From assembly GCA_964491665.1 (NCBI GenBank), contig CAZBII010000002.1, positions 1 to 64,000 of the forward strand: a stretch of 64,000 nucleotides of DNA. The letters are read 5' to 3'. A program made the translations under genes and the position numbers. Within the stretch, counting starts at the first letter, position 1. Each line of letters begins with the position of its first letter. This DNA comes from Ch67 sp964491665 (lineage in GTDB: Bacteria; Pseudomonadota; Gammaproteobacteria; Pseudomonadales; Ketobacteraceae). Shown here one piece after another: positions 19,360 to 28,580 of the stretch. Below the pieces are notes generated by a model. The model had not been told where the DNA came from. It ran no database searches and worked only from the letters and a program-made list of their open reading frames with translations.

Positions 19360-20322
19360 ATGAATGAACACACCCGGCCCGACCTGATCCGCCATTTGCT
19401 GACCTGCACAACTGCCTCCGGACGCGTCCGTGACTTCGACCACTGGAAGCGGGAAGTTACTGCACTGTACCGGCACTGGACGCATCCCATCGACCGCGCG
19501 CTTGCCGGCGGCTTTGCCAGTGCCGACGCCGGCTTTGCCTTTGCGTTTGGCTACCAGGCCGCGCTCCAGGCGCTGGCACCGGCCCATATCGACGCCCGCC
19601 CCGCCGCCTTCTGTGTCAGCGAAAGCGGTGGCAATTCCCCCTCGGCCATCCAGACCACATTGAGCCGCATCACCCCGCAACGCGCGCTGCTGCACGGCAC
19701 CAAAAGTTTCGTGACCAATGCCGATCAGGCAGAGCTGTTGCTGGTGGCGGCGAATTGCGGTCAGGAGGAAGCCGGCGCCGATGGCAAAGCCCGCAACCGC
19801 ATCGCACTGGCATTGGTGCCGGCGCGGCAGACCGGTATCAGCATCAAACGGTTGCCCACGTTGCCATTTGCGCCGTCCATCAGTCACGGCAGCGCCCATT
19901 TCGATCAGGTGCCAATATCGGCCGCGCAATGGCTGCCGGGCGACGGTTACGCCGATTACGTGAAACCGTTTCGCACCGTGGAAGACATTCATGTCAGCGG
20001 CGCGATGCTCGGTTTTCTGCTGCGCAATGCGCGCGAATTCGGCTGGCCGGACACCAGCATTGAAGCGCTGCTGACGCAGATTGCACTGCATCAGAATCTG
20101 GCCGAGCGTTCTGCCAGCGACAGCATCACGCACATTCTGTTAGCCGGTGCGCGCCAGCAAATGGAACATTGGCTGCAGGAAAATTCCAGCCACTGGGCGC
20201 TGTGTCCGGACACCATCGCGCAGGACTGGCAGCGTGATGTTGCGCTGCTGAATGTTGCCGGCAAGGCTCGCGCGCAGCGCACCACAACCGCATGGAAATC
20301 AATGCAATCCGATTCGCGCTGA
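19360..20322 (+). CDS. Acyl-CoA dehydrogenase-like protein, shorter than the family norm
   Basis: About 320 residues, compared with about 380 for typical acyl-CoA dehydrogenases. The middle domain is recognisable: FCVSESGGNSPSAIQTTLSR corresponds to the flavin/substrate strand, and LLHGTKSFVTNADQAELLLVAA matches the usual GxKxFVTN segment. The C-terminal helical domain appears reduced and the catalytic Glu could not be placed. The ATG at 19345 (MPENAM...) is an equally possible start; neither has a clear ribosome site. The ETF-quinone oxidoreductase gene two positions downstream would accept electrons from such an enzyme through ETF. It may act on an unusual acyl-thioester, or it may be non-catalytic. 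Confidence 0.65.
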   Translation: MNEHTRPDLIRHLLTCTTASGRVRDFDHWKREVTALYRHWTHPIDRALAGGFASADAGFAFAFGYQAALQALAPAHIDARPAAFCVSESGGNSPSAIQTTLSRITPQRALLHGTKSFVTNADQAELLLVAANCGQEEAGADGKARNRIALALVPARQTGISIKRLPTLPFAPSISHGSAHFDQVPISAAQWLPGDGYADYVKPFRTVEDIHVSGAMLGFLLRNAREFGWPDTSIEALLTQIALHQNLAERSASDSITHILLAGARQQMEHWLQENSSHWALCPDTIAQDWQRDVALLNVAGKARAQRTTTAWKSMQSDSR

Positions 20323-20436
20323 GCAACTGGATTCTCTGCGCCCCTCATGCCCGGTACTGCTTAGAGGGTATTGACCCTGCAGTCAGCCCTCCACTAATTT
20401 CACCCGTATTCGCAAGCCGGAATTGGGTGCAAGGAC

Positions 20437-21531
20437 ATGCAGTATTTTGTAACGGGCGCGACAGGATTTATCGGCCGCTTTCTGGTGGCCGAATTGCTGA
20501 CGCATGCAGACGCACAGGTATTTGCGCTGGTGCGCCCGGACTCGCAAGCCAAACTCGATGCCCTGCGCGAGCGTCTGGGCGTCACGCCGCAACAGCTGGT
20601 GGCGGTGCACGGCAATCTGGAACAATCGCATCTTGGTCTGAATGCCGACACGCTCACCGCGCTGGCCGGCAACATTGATCATTTCTTTCATCTGGCTGCG
20701 CTCTATGATCTGAAAGCCGGCGCAAGGGCGCAGGAAAAAGCCAACATCGGCGGCACGCGCAACGCACTCGATGCCGCCGCCGCGTTGCGCGCCCGCTGCT
20801 TCCACCATGTCAGTTCCATTGCCGCTGCCGGGTTGTATCCGGGCCGCTTCACCGAAACCATGTTCGATGAAGCCATCGGCCTCGACGATCCATATTTTTT
20901 TACCAAACACGCATCCGAACGGCTGGTGCGCGAGGAAACCCGCATTCCCTGGCGCATCTACCGACCGTCACTGGTGGTAGGTGATTCCCGCAGCGGCGAA
21001 ATCGACAAGATCGACGGCCCCTATTATCTGTTCGGCATTCTGCGCGACGCGGGACACTGGCTGCCGGACTGGCTGCCGCTGGCCAGCATGGAAGGCGGCC
21101 AGTTCAATATCGTGCCGGTGAATTATGTGGTGCAGGCGCTGGATCGAATTGCGCACACGCCCGCGCTGGACGGCCAGTGTTTTCACCTGACCGCCGATCG
21201 CGATTACACGCTGGCGGAACTGCTCAACCTGCTGGGAAAAAAAGCCGGCACCCCCGCGATCCGTTTTCGCTTCAACCAGAATCGCCTGAGTGCACAACGC
21301 CGGCAGCAGATCGCCCGTTTGTTTCAGATCCGCCCCGTGCAACAGCTGATCCACACCGTACTGGACCGTCTGGCGCTGCCGCCGTCCACGCTGGGATTTC
21401 TCACCTATCCCACCACCTTTGACCGACGCCAGACTGCCGCTGCCCTGGCCGGCACCGGCATTGCTCCGCCCGCTTTCGACGATTATCTGGATGTAGTGTG
21501 GCGCTACTGGAGTCGCCATCTCGATCCGTAA
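20437..21531 (+). CDS. Extended SDR, NAD(P)-dependent reductase/epimerase-like
   Basis: A 364-residue Rossmann protein with the extended-SDR motif GATGFIG at the N-terminus, the SSIAA active-site serine region and a YxxxK pair in PYFFTKHASE. The sequence VSSIAAAGLYPGRFTE resembles the NAD_binding_4/thioester-reductase branch that includes fatty-acyl-CoA reductase-like and lipid-modifying SDRs. The last ~90 residues (FRFNQNRLSAQRRQQ...) are helical and may bind a lipid substrate. It follows the acyl-CoA dehydrogenase-like gene by 114 bases and precedes the ETF-QO gene by 89. A role in reducing an acyl-thioester or aldehyde/ketone intermediate of this cluster is inference. Confidence 0.75.
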   Translation: MQYFVTGATGFIGRFLVAELLTHADAQVFALVRPDSQAKLDALRERLGVTPQQLVAVHGNLEQSHLGLNADTLTALAGNIDHFFHLAALYDLKAGARAQEKANIGGTRNALDAAAALRARCFHHVSSIAAAGLYPGRFTETMFDEAIGLDDPYFFTKHASERLVREETRIPWRIYRPSLVVGDSRSGEIDKIDGPYYLFGILRDAGHWLPDWLPLASMEGGQFNIVPVNYVVQALDRIAHTPALDGQCFHLTADRDYTLAELLNLLGKKAGTPAIRFRFNQNRLSAQRRQQIARLFQIRPVQQLIHTVLDRLALPPSTLGFLTYPTTFDRRQTAAALAGTGIAPPAFDDYLDVVWRYWSRHLDP

Positions 21532-21620
21532 AAACATCACCAACAAAAAAAAGCGTCATCGCCACCGTGCATTTGTTCTGACAGTCCGTCACCCGTCCAG
21601 CAGCCGAGAGGAGGAACGCA

Positions 21621-23315
21621 ATGGGCCGCGATGCCATGGAACCATCCACCACCCCTGATTCAACATCCAGTCATTCAACACGCGAGCGCATGGAATACGA
21701 TGTGCTGATTGTTGGCGCCGGGCCTGCCGGTCTGGCGGCTGCGTGCAAACTGAAACAGCTGGCGCCGGCGCTGTCGGTATGCGTGCTGGAGAAAGGCTCG
21801 GAAGTGGGCGCGCACATCATTTCCGGCGCCATCATTCATCCGCGTGCAATCACGGAACTGTTTCCCGACTGGCGCGAACGCGGCGCGCCCCTGAATGTGG
21901 CTGTGACCGACGATGAGGTGCATTTCCTCATCAACGACAAAATCGGCGTGAAAACACCGGCGCTGGCGATTCCCAAACCCATGCACAATCAGGGCAACTA
22001 CATCGCCAGTCTCGGCAATCTGTGTCGCTGGCTGGCGCAGCAGGCGGAACAATTGGGCGTGGAAATCTTTGCCGGTTTTGCTGCCAGCGAAATCCTGTTT
22101 CATGACGACGGCCGCGTGAAAGGCGTGCTCACCGGCGACCTGGGTGTCGATCGTCAGGGTCAGCGCAAATCTTCGTTTCAGGCGGGCGTGGAAGTACACG
22201 CACGTTACACCTTGCTGGCGGAGGGTTGTCGCGGCCATCTCGGCAAACGGGTGATCCGGCAGTTCCGCCTGCACGCCGGCAAAGATCCGCAACATTACGG
22301 CATCGGCATAAAAGAAATCTGGGAAGTGGAACCGGCACGCCACCAGCAGGGACGTGTCATTCACGGCGCCGGCTGGCCACTGGCGGAACACGGTGCCAGC
22401 GGCGGATTTTTCCTGTATCACACCGATCACCGGCAAGTGGTGGTGGGCCTGATCACCGATCTGAATTACACCAATCCCTGGCTGAGCCCGTACGACGAAT
22501 TCCAGCGCATGAAACACCATCCGCTATTCGCGCAGACGCTGACCGGCGGCACACGGATTGCCTATGGTGCGCGCGCGGTGGTGAAAGGCGGGCTGCATTC
22601 ACTGCCGAAAATGACCTTCCCCGGCGGACTGCTGATCGGCTGCGACGCCGGCACGCTGAACTTCAGCAAGATCAAGGGTTCGCACACGGCGATGAAGTCC
22701 GGCATGCTGGCGGCAGAAACCATTGTCGATGCCATTGCGCGCGGCGATGCCCCTGCCGAACTCACCGATTACACGCGCCGGTTTGAGCAGTCCTGGTTGT
22801 ACGAGGAACTGTATGCCAGCCGCAATTTCGGTGCGGCGCTGCATGCATTCGGTACGTTCGCTGGCGCGACCTTCAATTTCGCCGAGCAGAATATTTTCAA
22901 CGGCAAGCTGCCGGTGCAGGTGCACGACTCACATCCCGATCACGAAAGCCTGCAACCAGCCTCGCACAGCAAACCCATTACGTATCCGAAACCGGATGGA
23001 GTGCTCAGTTTCGACCGGGCGACCTCGGTATTTCTGTCGAACACGGCGCACGAAGAAGACCAGCCCTGTCATCTGAAGCTGCTCAATCCCGGCGTGCCAA
23101 TGCGTTTCAACCTGCCGCGTTTTGCCGAGCCGGCGCAGCGCTATTGTCCGGCGGGCGTGTATGAAGTGCTGGCCAATGCCGACGGCAGCCAGCGCCTGCA
23201 GATCAACGCGCAGAACTGTCTGCACTGCAAAACCTGCGACATCAAGGACCCGGCGCAGAACATCGTCTGGCAACCACCGGAAGGCGCCGGCGGGCCGAAC
23301 TATCCCAACATGTAG
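21621..23315 (+). CDS. Electron transfer flavoprotein-ubiquinone oxidoreductase
   Basis: A 564-residue full-length ETF-QO. Visible parts are the FAD motif LIVGAGPAGLAAA, the characteristic IISGAIIHPRAITELFPDW and GKDPQHYGIGIKEIWEV segments, a membrane-inserting ubiquinone region, and the C-terminal [4Fe-4S] site with CPAGVYEV ... NCLHCKTCDIKDP ... GAGGPNYPNM. It passes electrons from reduced ETF (from acyl-CoA and similar dehydrogenases) to ubiquinone at the inner membrane. A very strong GAGAGGAGGAA site precedes the ATG. No etfA/etfB is present in the window, so it must draw on ETF encoded elsewhere. Its place inside a flavoprotein cluster suggests that cluster's dehydrogenation steps feed the respiratory chain. 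Confidence 0.93.
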   Translation: MGRDAMEPSTTPDSTSSHSTRERMEYDVLIVGAGPAGLAAACKLKQLAPALSVCVLEKGSEVGAHIISGAIIHPRAITELFPDWRERGAPLNVAVTDDEVHFLINDKIGVKTPALAIPKPMHNQGNYIASLGNLCRWLAQQAEQLGVEIFAGFAASEILFHDDGRVKGVLTGDLGVDRQGQRKSSFQAGVEVHARYTLLAEGCRGHLGKRVIRQFRLHAGKDPQHYGIGIKEIWEVEPARHQQGRVIHGAGWPLAEHGASGGFFLYHTDHRQVVVGLITDLNYTNPWLSPYDEFQRMKHHPLFAQTLTGGTRIAYGARAVVKGGLHSLPKMTFPGGLLIGCDAGTLNFSKIKGSHTAMKSGMLAAETIVDAIARGDAPAELTDYTRRFEQSWLYEELYASRNFGAALHAFGTFAGATFNFAEQNIFNGKLPVQVHDSHPDHESLQPASHSKPITYPKPDGVLSFDRATSVFLSNTAHEEDQPCHLKLLNPGVPMRFNLPRFAEPAQRYCPAGVYEVLANADGSQRLQINAQNCLHCKTCDIKDPAQNIVWQPPEGAGGPNYPNM

Positions 23316-23404
23316 GCCGAATCATGTAGACCGAATCTGTGGCCCAGAAAATTCCGCTCCACCACAACCAGAATTCACATCCTGCACATCGCAAGGAGAG
23401 AGAC

Positions 23405-24907
23405 ATGAGCAATGCAATCCAGACCGCACCCGAATGGGATGTCGTCGTCATCGGCACCGGCATGGGCGGTTCCGCCGCCGGCGCCATCTGCGCGCTCAAC
23501 GGACTGAAAACCCTCATTCTGGAAAAAAATCCGCGCCCCGGTGGCGCCTGCTCCTATTACGAAAAAGACGGCTTCCAGATGGACTGCGGCACGCACCTGT
23601 TCATCCGTGGCAACAAGGGACCGTTCGGTGCGCTGACACGCCGGCTGGGCATGGGCGAGCCACTGGAATTCCGTCACACGCCCTACACCGTGCACCTGAA
23701 AGGCATGAACGTGGACGTGAAAATTCCGCAGAACATGCTGGGCCGTGCTGCCATTGCGCCATGGATCGCCTTGCAGGCGCGCATTTCGCCGCTGCAATAT
23801 CCTGGCATCGCCCGCCTGATGTACGACATCGTCACCATGAAGCCCCATGAAATCGACGCACTCGACGGCATCACGGTGGAAGAGTACATGCTGCGCTTCA
23901 CCAAAAATGAAGAAGTGCGCGCCATGTTCGGGCTGCTGCTGGGCCTGTTCTTTATCCTGCCGCCGTGGGAAGCGTCCGCCGGCGAATCCATCTGGAACCT
24001 GCAAAAGCTGATTCTGGAAATGAATCTGGGTTATCCCAAAGGCGGCGCGGTTTCGATTCCAAAATCCTTCCTGACTGGCGCGGAAAAACACGGCGCCACG
24101 GTACGCATGAAGGCCGGCGTGAAAAAAATCGAAGTCGACAACGGCCAGGTGCGCGCGGTGATCCTGCGCAACGGCGAACGCATCACCACCCGCACCGTGA
24201 TCAGCACCACGTCGCTGGCCGACACCGTGAGCGAGCTGGTAGGCGAGCAACATTTCCCCGCGCCGTATGTGGCGCGCACCAAGGGCATCAAGCCGTCATG
24301 GACCGCCGTGCAGGCGAAAATTGCCGTGAAGAAACGGGTGATCGATGCGGGCTCGCTGGTGGGCGGCACGCCACTGAAACTCAACCGCAAATTCGACGGC
24401 GATTTTCTGCATCAGACCATGGGCTCGCTGCAGGATGGCCGCTTCACCGGTTTCGTGCCCATCTATGCGCCGGTGCCCACCAACTACGATCCGTCGCTGG
24501 CGCCGCCCGGCTGCCAGATCATCACTGCAGTGGCCGTGGCGCCCACGCTCGATATCGAACTGGAAGACGGCGAGCAACGCTGGATCGACGGCATGATGGA
24601 TGCGCTGTACGAAATGGTGCCGAACCTGAAAAAAAATATCCTGTTCCACGACACCTGGTCAGTGAAAACGCTCGCTGCCTGGATCGGCAAGAGCAACGGT
24701 TCCGCCATCACCACCAGCCAGACGCCCAGCCAGGTGGGACTGAAACGTCCGGCCCATCGCACACCGGTGCAGGGTTTGTATATCGCCGGCGACTGCGGCG
24801 GCCATGCCCGTGGCGTGGGCACCGAACTGGCCTGCCAGAGCGGCATGGATTGCGCCGACATGGTAACCAGCGATCTGCATCACTTCGTGCTGCCGCAAGC
24901 CGTGTGA
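23405..24907 (+). CDS. CrtI/carotenoid-isomerase-like FAD oxidoreductase (first of three)
   Basis: A 500-residue flavoprotein. The dinucleotide motif is VVVIGTGMGGSAAGAICALNG, followed by EKNPRPGGACSYYEKDGFQMDCGTHL, the typical phytoene-desaturase/carotene-isomerase N-terminus. The C-terminal FAD-contact motif is GLYIAGDCGGHARGVGTELACQSG. An AAGGAGAGAG site precedes the ATG at 23405. It probably dehydrogenates or isomerises a long polyene or isoprenoid-like lipid. No crtB, crtE or squalene synthase is nearby, so the substrate is unknown. It shares the family, but only limited sequence, with the two flavoproteins encoded at 25456 and 27018. Confidence 0.8.
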   Translation: MSNAIQTAPEWDVVVIGTGMGGSAAGAICALNGLKTLILEKNPRPGGACSYYEKDGFQMDCGTHLFIRGNKGPFGALTRRLGMGEPLEFRHTPYTVHLKGMNVDVKIPQNMLGRAAIAPWIALQARISPLQYPGIARLMYDIVTMKPHEIDALDGITVEEYMLRFTKNEEVRAMFGLLLGLFFILPPWEASAGESIWNLQKLILEMNLGYPKGGAVSIPKSFLTGAEKHGATVRMKAGVKKIEVDNGQVRAVILRNGERITTRTVISTTSLADTVSELVGEQHFPAPYVARTKGIKPSWTAVQAKIAVKKRVIDAGSLVGGTPLKLNRKFDGDFLHQTMGSLQDGRFTGFVPIYAPVPTNYDPSLAPPGCQIITAVAVAPTLDIELEDGEQRWIDGMMDALYEMVPNLKKNILFHDTWSVKTLAAWIGKSNGSAITTSQTPSQVGLKRPAHRTPVQGLYIAGDCGGHARGVGTELACQSGMDCADMVTSDLHHFVLPQAV

Positions 24908-25200
24908 GTCGACGCCTGTTTCAGCAGCGGGTGGCTCAACGACTCCCTGCGCAGAAATCCGGATTTCATTTCCGATGTGTTGCGCGGGCTGAACATCGAC
25001 GAACTGACGCATGCCACCCACCGCAGCGCACGCCAGAATCCCGGCTTCACCGCGGAACTGGTCAGGGAACTGGAGCCGGATTTCGTGGCTGACGTTGCAC
25101 ACTGCAGCTGAAAGATTTGCACGGACTGGCGCAGCAACTCGCGCGTCTTCCACGCCAATTTCACACGCGCAAAGCGCGTGGAAATCTCATTTTATCTTGC
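24908..25200 (+). pseudogene. Decayed coding remnant, frameshifted
   Basis: Directly after the stop at 24907, in the same frame, about 67 codons read like protein (WLNDSLRRNPDFISDVLRG, TAELVRELEPDFVADVA) before a TGA near 25111. Moving one base then restores a coding-like helix (LQLKDLHGLAQQLARLPRQF) from about 25100 to 25165. There is no ATG or ribosome site for either piece. The pattern fits an old gene broken by at least one frameshift, or a lost C-terminal extension. I do not recognise the parent family. The segment ends near a hairpin CACGCGC/GCGCGTG at 25164-25180. Confidence 0.4.
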
Positions 25201-25455
25201 GATTTCTGTTCGCGAGCGGACGCATTTTTTTCAAAAAAAATCGGCGCGAAAAATAATTTTTTCATCACCGTTTTAACGAGTTTTGTGTTGACGCATGTCA
25301 ATGGGAATTCGACAGCGCATGGCCCATCATCCAAGACCAGAACTCGCGGGTTCTGCCTGATGAACACCGGCACAGGCGCAATTTGCGGGCAATGCAGTCC
25401 GATCCATTTTCAGCGATCGGTAATCCAAATATTGCGACTCACAGGGGTTTTATTT
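25200..25455 (+). promoter_or_regulatory. AT-rich upstream region with palindrome TTGACGCATGTCAA
   Basis: This stretch holds no gene. It is conspicuously AT-rich against the GC-rich background (T7-C-A8 near 25228-25244, then GAAAAATAATTTTTTC near 25249-25264). At 25288-25301 lies a 14-base inverted repeat, TTGAC-GCAT-GTCAA, of the size and form bound by TetR/GntR-type repressors. It is about 155 bases before the start of the next flavoprotein gene and could control genes 25456-28580. A matching -10 box is not obvious. Confidence 0.4.
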
Positions 25456-27021
25456 ATGGCTCAATCCAAACATCCAACACGCACCACCGATGTCGTTGTC
25501 GTCGGCGGCGGACTCGCCGGCATGACTGCAGCGCTGGCCCTGCAACAGGAAGGCATCAACTGCATCGTGCTGGAAAAGGAACCCATCCTGGGTGGCCGCG
25601 CACGCAGCTGGGTGGATGAAAAAACCGGTGACCCGATCCACATCGGCCCGCACATCCTGCTGAGTGAATATCCGAACATGCTCAAGCTGATGGAGATGGT
25701 GGGCACTCGAGACAAGATCGTCTGGGAGCGCGATCACTTCATGGTGCAAACCATCGGCGCGCAGAAACACGTGTTGAAGCAGGCGCCGGTGCCCTCGCCG
25801 TTCCACTTCCTGCCGTCGATGCTGACCTATCCGGTGGGCAGCCTGCTGGACAAGGCTTCGAACGGGCGCCTGACGCTGGCCGTTCTGCAAATGGACGAGG
25901 ACGATTTTCTGGAGCTGGATGAGGAAACCGCCTACAAGTATCTGAAGCGCATGGGCGTGAGCGAAACCTACATCAGCCAGTTCTGGACGTTCACCTGCAT
26001 GTCCATCATGAACGTGCCGCTGGACCTGTGTTCCGCCGGCGCACTGATGCGCTTCTTCCAGAAATTCATGGGCTACACCGAATGGTATTTCGGTTTTGCC
26101 GACGGCGGCCTTGGCGACATCTGGGCACCCGCCACGCAGGCTGCGCTGGAAAAAGTCGGCGGCGAAGTGCGCTTGAACACCACGGTGAAAGAACTGATCG
26201 TGGAGCGCGGCGAAGTGAAAGGCGTACGCCTGGAAGATGGCGGCGTGATTCGCGCCAAACACACTATCATGGCCACTGCACCGCAAGCGTTCTACCATCT
26301 CGGCCCCGTCGAATGGCGGCGCCAGTACAAATGGTTCGACGACCTGTCGTACTTCCATCCCTGCCCGTACAAAAGCGTCTACATCTGGTACGACCACAAG
26401 ATCACTGACCTGCGCATGTGGGCGCGCTGCTACGTACCGGGCGATCTCAACTGCGACTTCTACGACAACTCCAACATCTACAGCCGGCGCAAGGACAATA
26501 GCGGCAATTCGCAGATCGCCAGCAACGTCATTTTCAGCCACCGCGTCGAGCAGATGAGCGACGAGGAACTGGCGCGCCAGACCGTGATGGAAATTGCCGA
26601 AGTGCATCCCACTGCAACCTGGGATCGCGTCACGCACTACGTCGTCAACCATGTGCCGATGGCGATCCACTGCCCGTTCCCCGGCACCGAAAAACGCCGG
26701 CCGCTGCCAGATGTAGGTGTGAAAGGCCTGACACTGGCGGGCGATTACGTGCAGACCTATGTGCCCGGCTGCATGGAATCCGCCGTGTGTTCTGGCTGGA
26801 TGGCGGCGGAATCGATTCTCGCGCAGCGCGGCATTCACAAGGTGCTGCATGTGGAGCGGCGTGAGATCGACGGTCTGGCCGGCGTCATCAAGAAAGGCGC
26901 ACAGTTCCTGCCGGGCAAACTGTCGAAACGCCTGCTGAAAAAAGCGAAGACACTGGATCTGGGTGAAACAGTGGAATCGCTGACCGAGCGCGTGAAAAGT
27001 TCGCTGGAGCAATTCGCATGA
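25456..27021 (+). CDS. Phytoene-desaturase/HpnE-like FAD amine-oxidase-family protein (second of three)
   Basis: A 521-residue flavoprotein. FAD motif VVVVGGGLAGMTAALALQQEG is followed by EKEPILGGRARSW, and the C-terminal motif is GLTLAGDYVQTYVPGCMESAVCSGWMAAESI, as in plant-type phytoene/zeta-carotene desaturases and hydroxysqualene dehydroxylase HpnE. An extra C-terminal tail of ~60 basic residues (FLPGKLSKRLLKKAKT) could bind membranes. The start at 25456 follows the AT-rich region. The stop overlaps the next start by four bases (ATGA), so the two flavoproteins are translationally coupled and may act on the same substrate. Identity of that substrate is open. Confidence 0.8.
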   Translation: MAQSKHPTRTTDVVVVGGGLAGMTAALALQQEGINCIVLEKEPILGGRARSWVDEKTGDPIHIGPHILLSEYPNMLKLMEMVGTRDKIVWERDHFMVQTIGAQKHVLKQAPVPSPFHFLPSMLTYPVGSLLDKASNGRLTLAVLQMDEDDFLELDEETAYKYLKRMGVSETYISQFWTFTCMSIMNVPLDLCSAGALMRFFQKFMGYTEWYFGFADGGLGDIWAPATQAALEKVGGEVRLNTTVKELIVERGEVKGVRLEDGGVIRAKHTIMATAPQAFYHLGPVEWRRQYKWFDDLSYFHPCPYKSVYIWYDHKITDLRMWARCYVPGDLNCDFYDNSNIYSRRKDNSGNSQIASNVIFSHRVEQMSDEELARQTVMEIAEVHPTATWDRVTHYVVNHVPMAIHCPFPGTEKRRPLPDVGVKGLTLAGDYVQTYVPGCMESAVCSGWMAAESILAQRGIHKVLHVERREIDGLAGVIKKGAQFLPGKLSKRLLKKAKTLDLGETVESLTERVKSSLEQFA

Positions 27022-28580
27022 ACGCGCCGGCACCGCACGACAATGCGCATTACGATGCCATCATCGTCGGTGCCGGATATGGCGGCGTTACCAGCGCCGC
27101 CATTCTGGCTTCGAAGGGATTGCGCGTACTGCTCGTGGACAAGAATGGCAAACCCGGCGGCAAATCCATGCCGGCGGCGCGGCGCGACGGCATCGTCACC
27201 GAACTCTGGCCCATTGCCGGTGGCCCCAGTCGCGGCTCGCGCTTCGACGACCTGATCAAGCTGGTGGGATTGCCAGACGACACCATCATCGAACCCGATC
27301 CCGGCGCGGAATTTGTCTATCTGCATCCGGACGGATCGCGCCGCGGCGTGCGCGTGCCCAGTCACCGCATCCGCAACCCGCTGTACATGTATCGCATCGC
27401 CTCGGCATTCGGCGCCAGCCCGCGCAAACTGCTCGGACTGCTCAGCATGAACCTGCGCTCGGCACTGATGCGCGGCCCGCTGCTGGACCGGCAGGACGAT
27501 GTCAGCATGCTCGACTTTCTGCGCCAACACGATCTGCCAGAGCCGATGCTGCACTGGATGACGAGCCTGATGAACCTGTTCTTCGTGGTGCCCGTGGATG
27601 AGCTGCCGGTGTCGGAAGCGGTGCTGACGCTGCGCGCGATCGTCGCCGGTGGCGCGGGCCGTTATCATCGCGGCGGTTACGGCAGCGTGGCGCAGGCGGC
27701 GGTGGAATTTCTGGAACAGCACGGCGGCACCTGGCTGCCGGCCACGCGCGTGTCGCGCATCATCATCGACAACGGTCGCGCCACCGGCATCGAAACCGCG
27801 CGCGGTAATTATTACGCGCCGGTGGTGATTTCCAATGCCGGCATTCAGCCCACCGTGCTGAAGCTGGCGGGCGCGCAGCAGTTTCCGGAAAGCTACGTCA
27901 ATCGTGTGCGTGCGCTGCAACCGTCATGGGCGTTTGTGGGTGTGCGCTACGATCTGGCGAAACCGATTTTCGAAGTGCCGATGAACGTGTATTTCTCGCC
28001 GGAAAGCGGCTGGGACAAACAGCGTTTCGCCACGGCGGAAGCGGGCCAGTGGCCAAAGAATCCCTTGCTGTTTGTGACGGTGCCCTCGCTCTACGATCCG
28101 TCGCTGGCCACTGCCGATGTGCCACAGGTGGCGCTGGTCGGTGTGCTGGGTTCGCCTGATCCGGCCTCGCCCATGAATCAGGAAGCCATCGTGCAACTGG
28201 AGGCAATGGTGAATCGCCTGTGGCCCGACTTCCAGCAGCACGTGAAACGGCGGCAGGCTTTCGGCGCGGAAGCGGTGTCGTCCACCACGCGCGACAACGT
28301 GCAGGGTCAGGGAGGCGAGTGCATCGGACTGGCTCAGGTGATCGGCCAGTGCGGGCGCAGCAAGCCGGATTTCCGTTCGCCCGTGAAAGGGTTGTATTAC
28401 GTGGGCGCTGACGCCGGCGGCCGTGGCATTGGCACCACACAGGCGGTGGACTCGGGTTACAACGTGTCGGCGGCCGTGCTAAAGGATCTGGCGCGCGCGG
28501 GCCACAGAACGTCGACCCGCGCCAACACTGCGCCCGATTATCGTTTCCGGAACGCGGGCGGCGCCTTGCAGAAACCGTAG
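27018..28580 (+). CDS. CrtI-like FAD oxidoreductase (third of three)
   Basis: A 520-residue flavoprotein with N-terminal motif AIIVGAGYGGVTSAAILASKG and DKNGKPGGKSMPAARRDG, and C-terminal motif GLYYVGADAGGRGIGTTQAVDSG. This is the CrtI/phytoene-dehydrogenase architecture, as in the product encoded at 23405. It is translated from an ATG that overlaps the upstream stop. The last 43 bases overlap the end of the convergent SDR gene. With the coupled upstream gene it may form a two-step desaturase/isomerase pair. No carotenoid biosynthesis genes are nearby, so a carotenoid product is not supported. Confidence 0.8.
   Translation: MNAPAPHDNAHYDAIIVGAGYGGVTSAAILASKGLRVLLVDKNGKPGGKSMPAARRDGIVTELWPIAGGPSRGSRFDDLIKLVGLPDDTIIEPDPGAEFVYLHPDGSRRGVRVPSHRIRNPLYMYRIASAFGASPRKLLGLLSMNLRSALMRGPLLDRQDDVSMLDFLRQHDLPEPMLHWMTSLMNLFFVVPVDELPVSEAVLTLRAIVAGGAGRYHRGGYGSVAQAAVEFLEQHGGTWLPATRVSRIIIDNGRATGIETARGNYYAPVVISNAGIQPTVLKLAGAQQFPESYVNRVRALQPSWAFVGVRYDLAKPIFEVPMNVYFSPESGWDKQRFATAEAGQWPKNPLLFVTVPSLYDPSLATADVPQVALVGVLGSPDPASPMNQEAIVQLEAMVNRLWPDFQQHVKRRQAFGAEAVSSTTRDNVQGQGGECIGLAQVIGQCGRSKPDFRSPVKGLYYVGADAGGRGIGTTQAVDSGYNVSAAVLKDLARAGHRTSTRANTAPDYRFRNAGGALQKP

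Noticed and set aside
23405..28580. Carotenoid biosynthesis cluster.
   Set aside because: The flavoproteins are CrtI-like, but there is no phytoene synthase, GGPP synthase or cyclase in the window.
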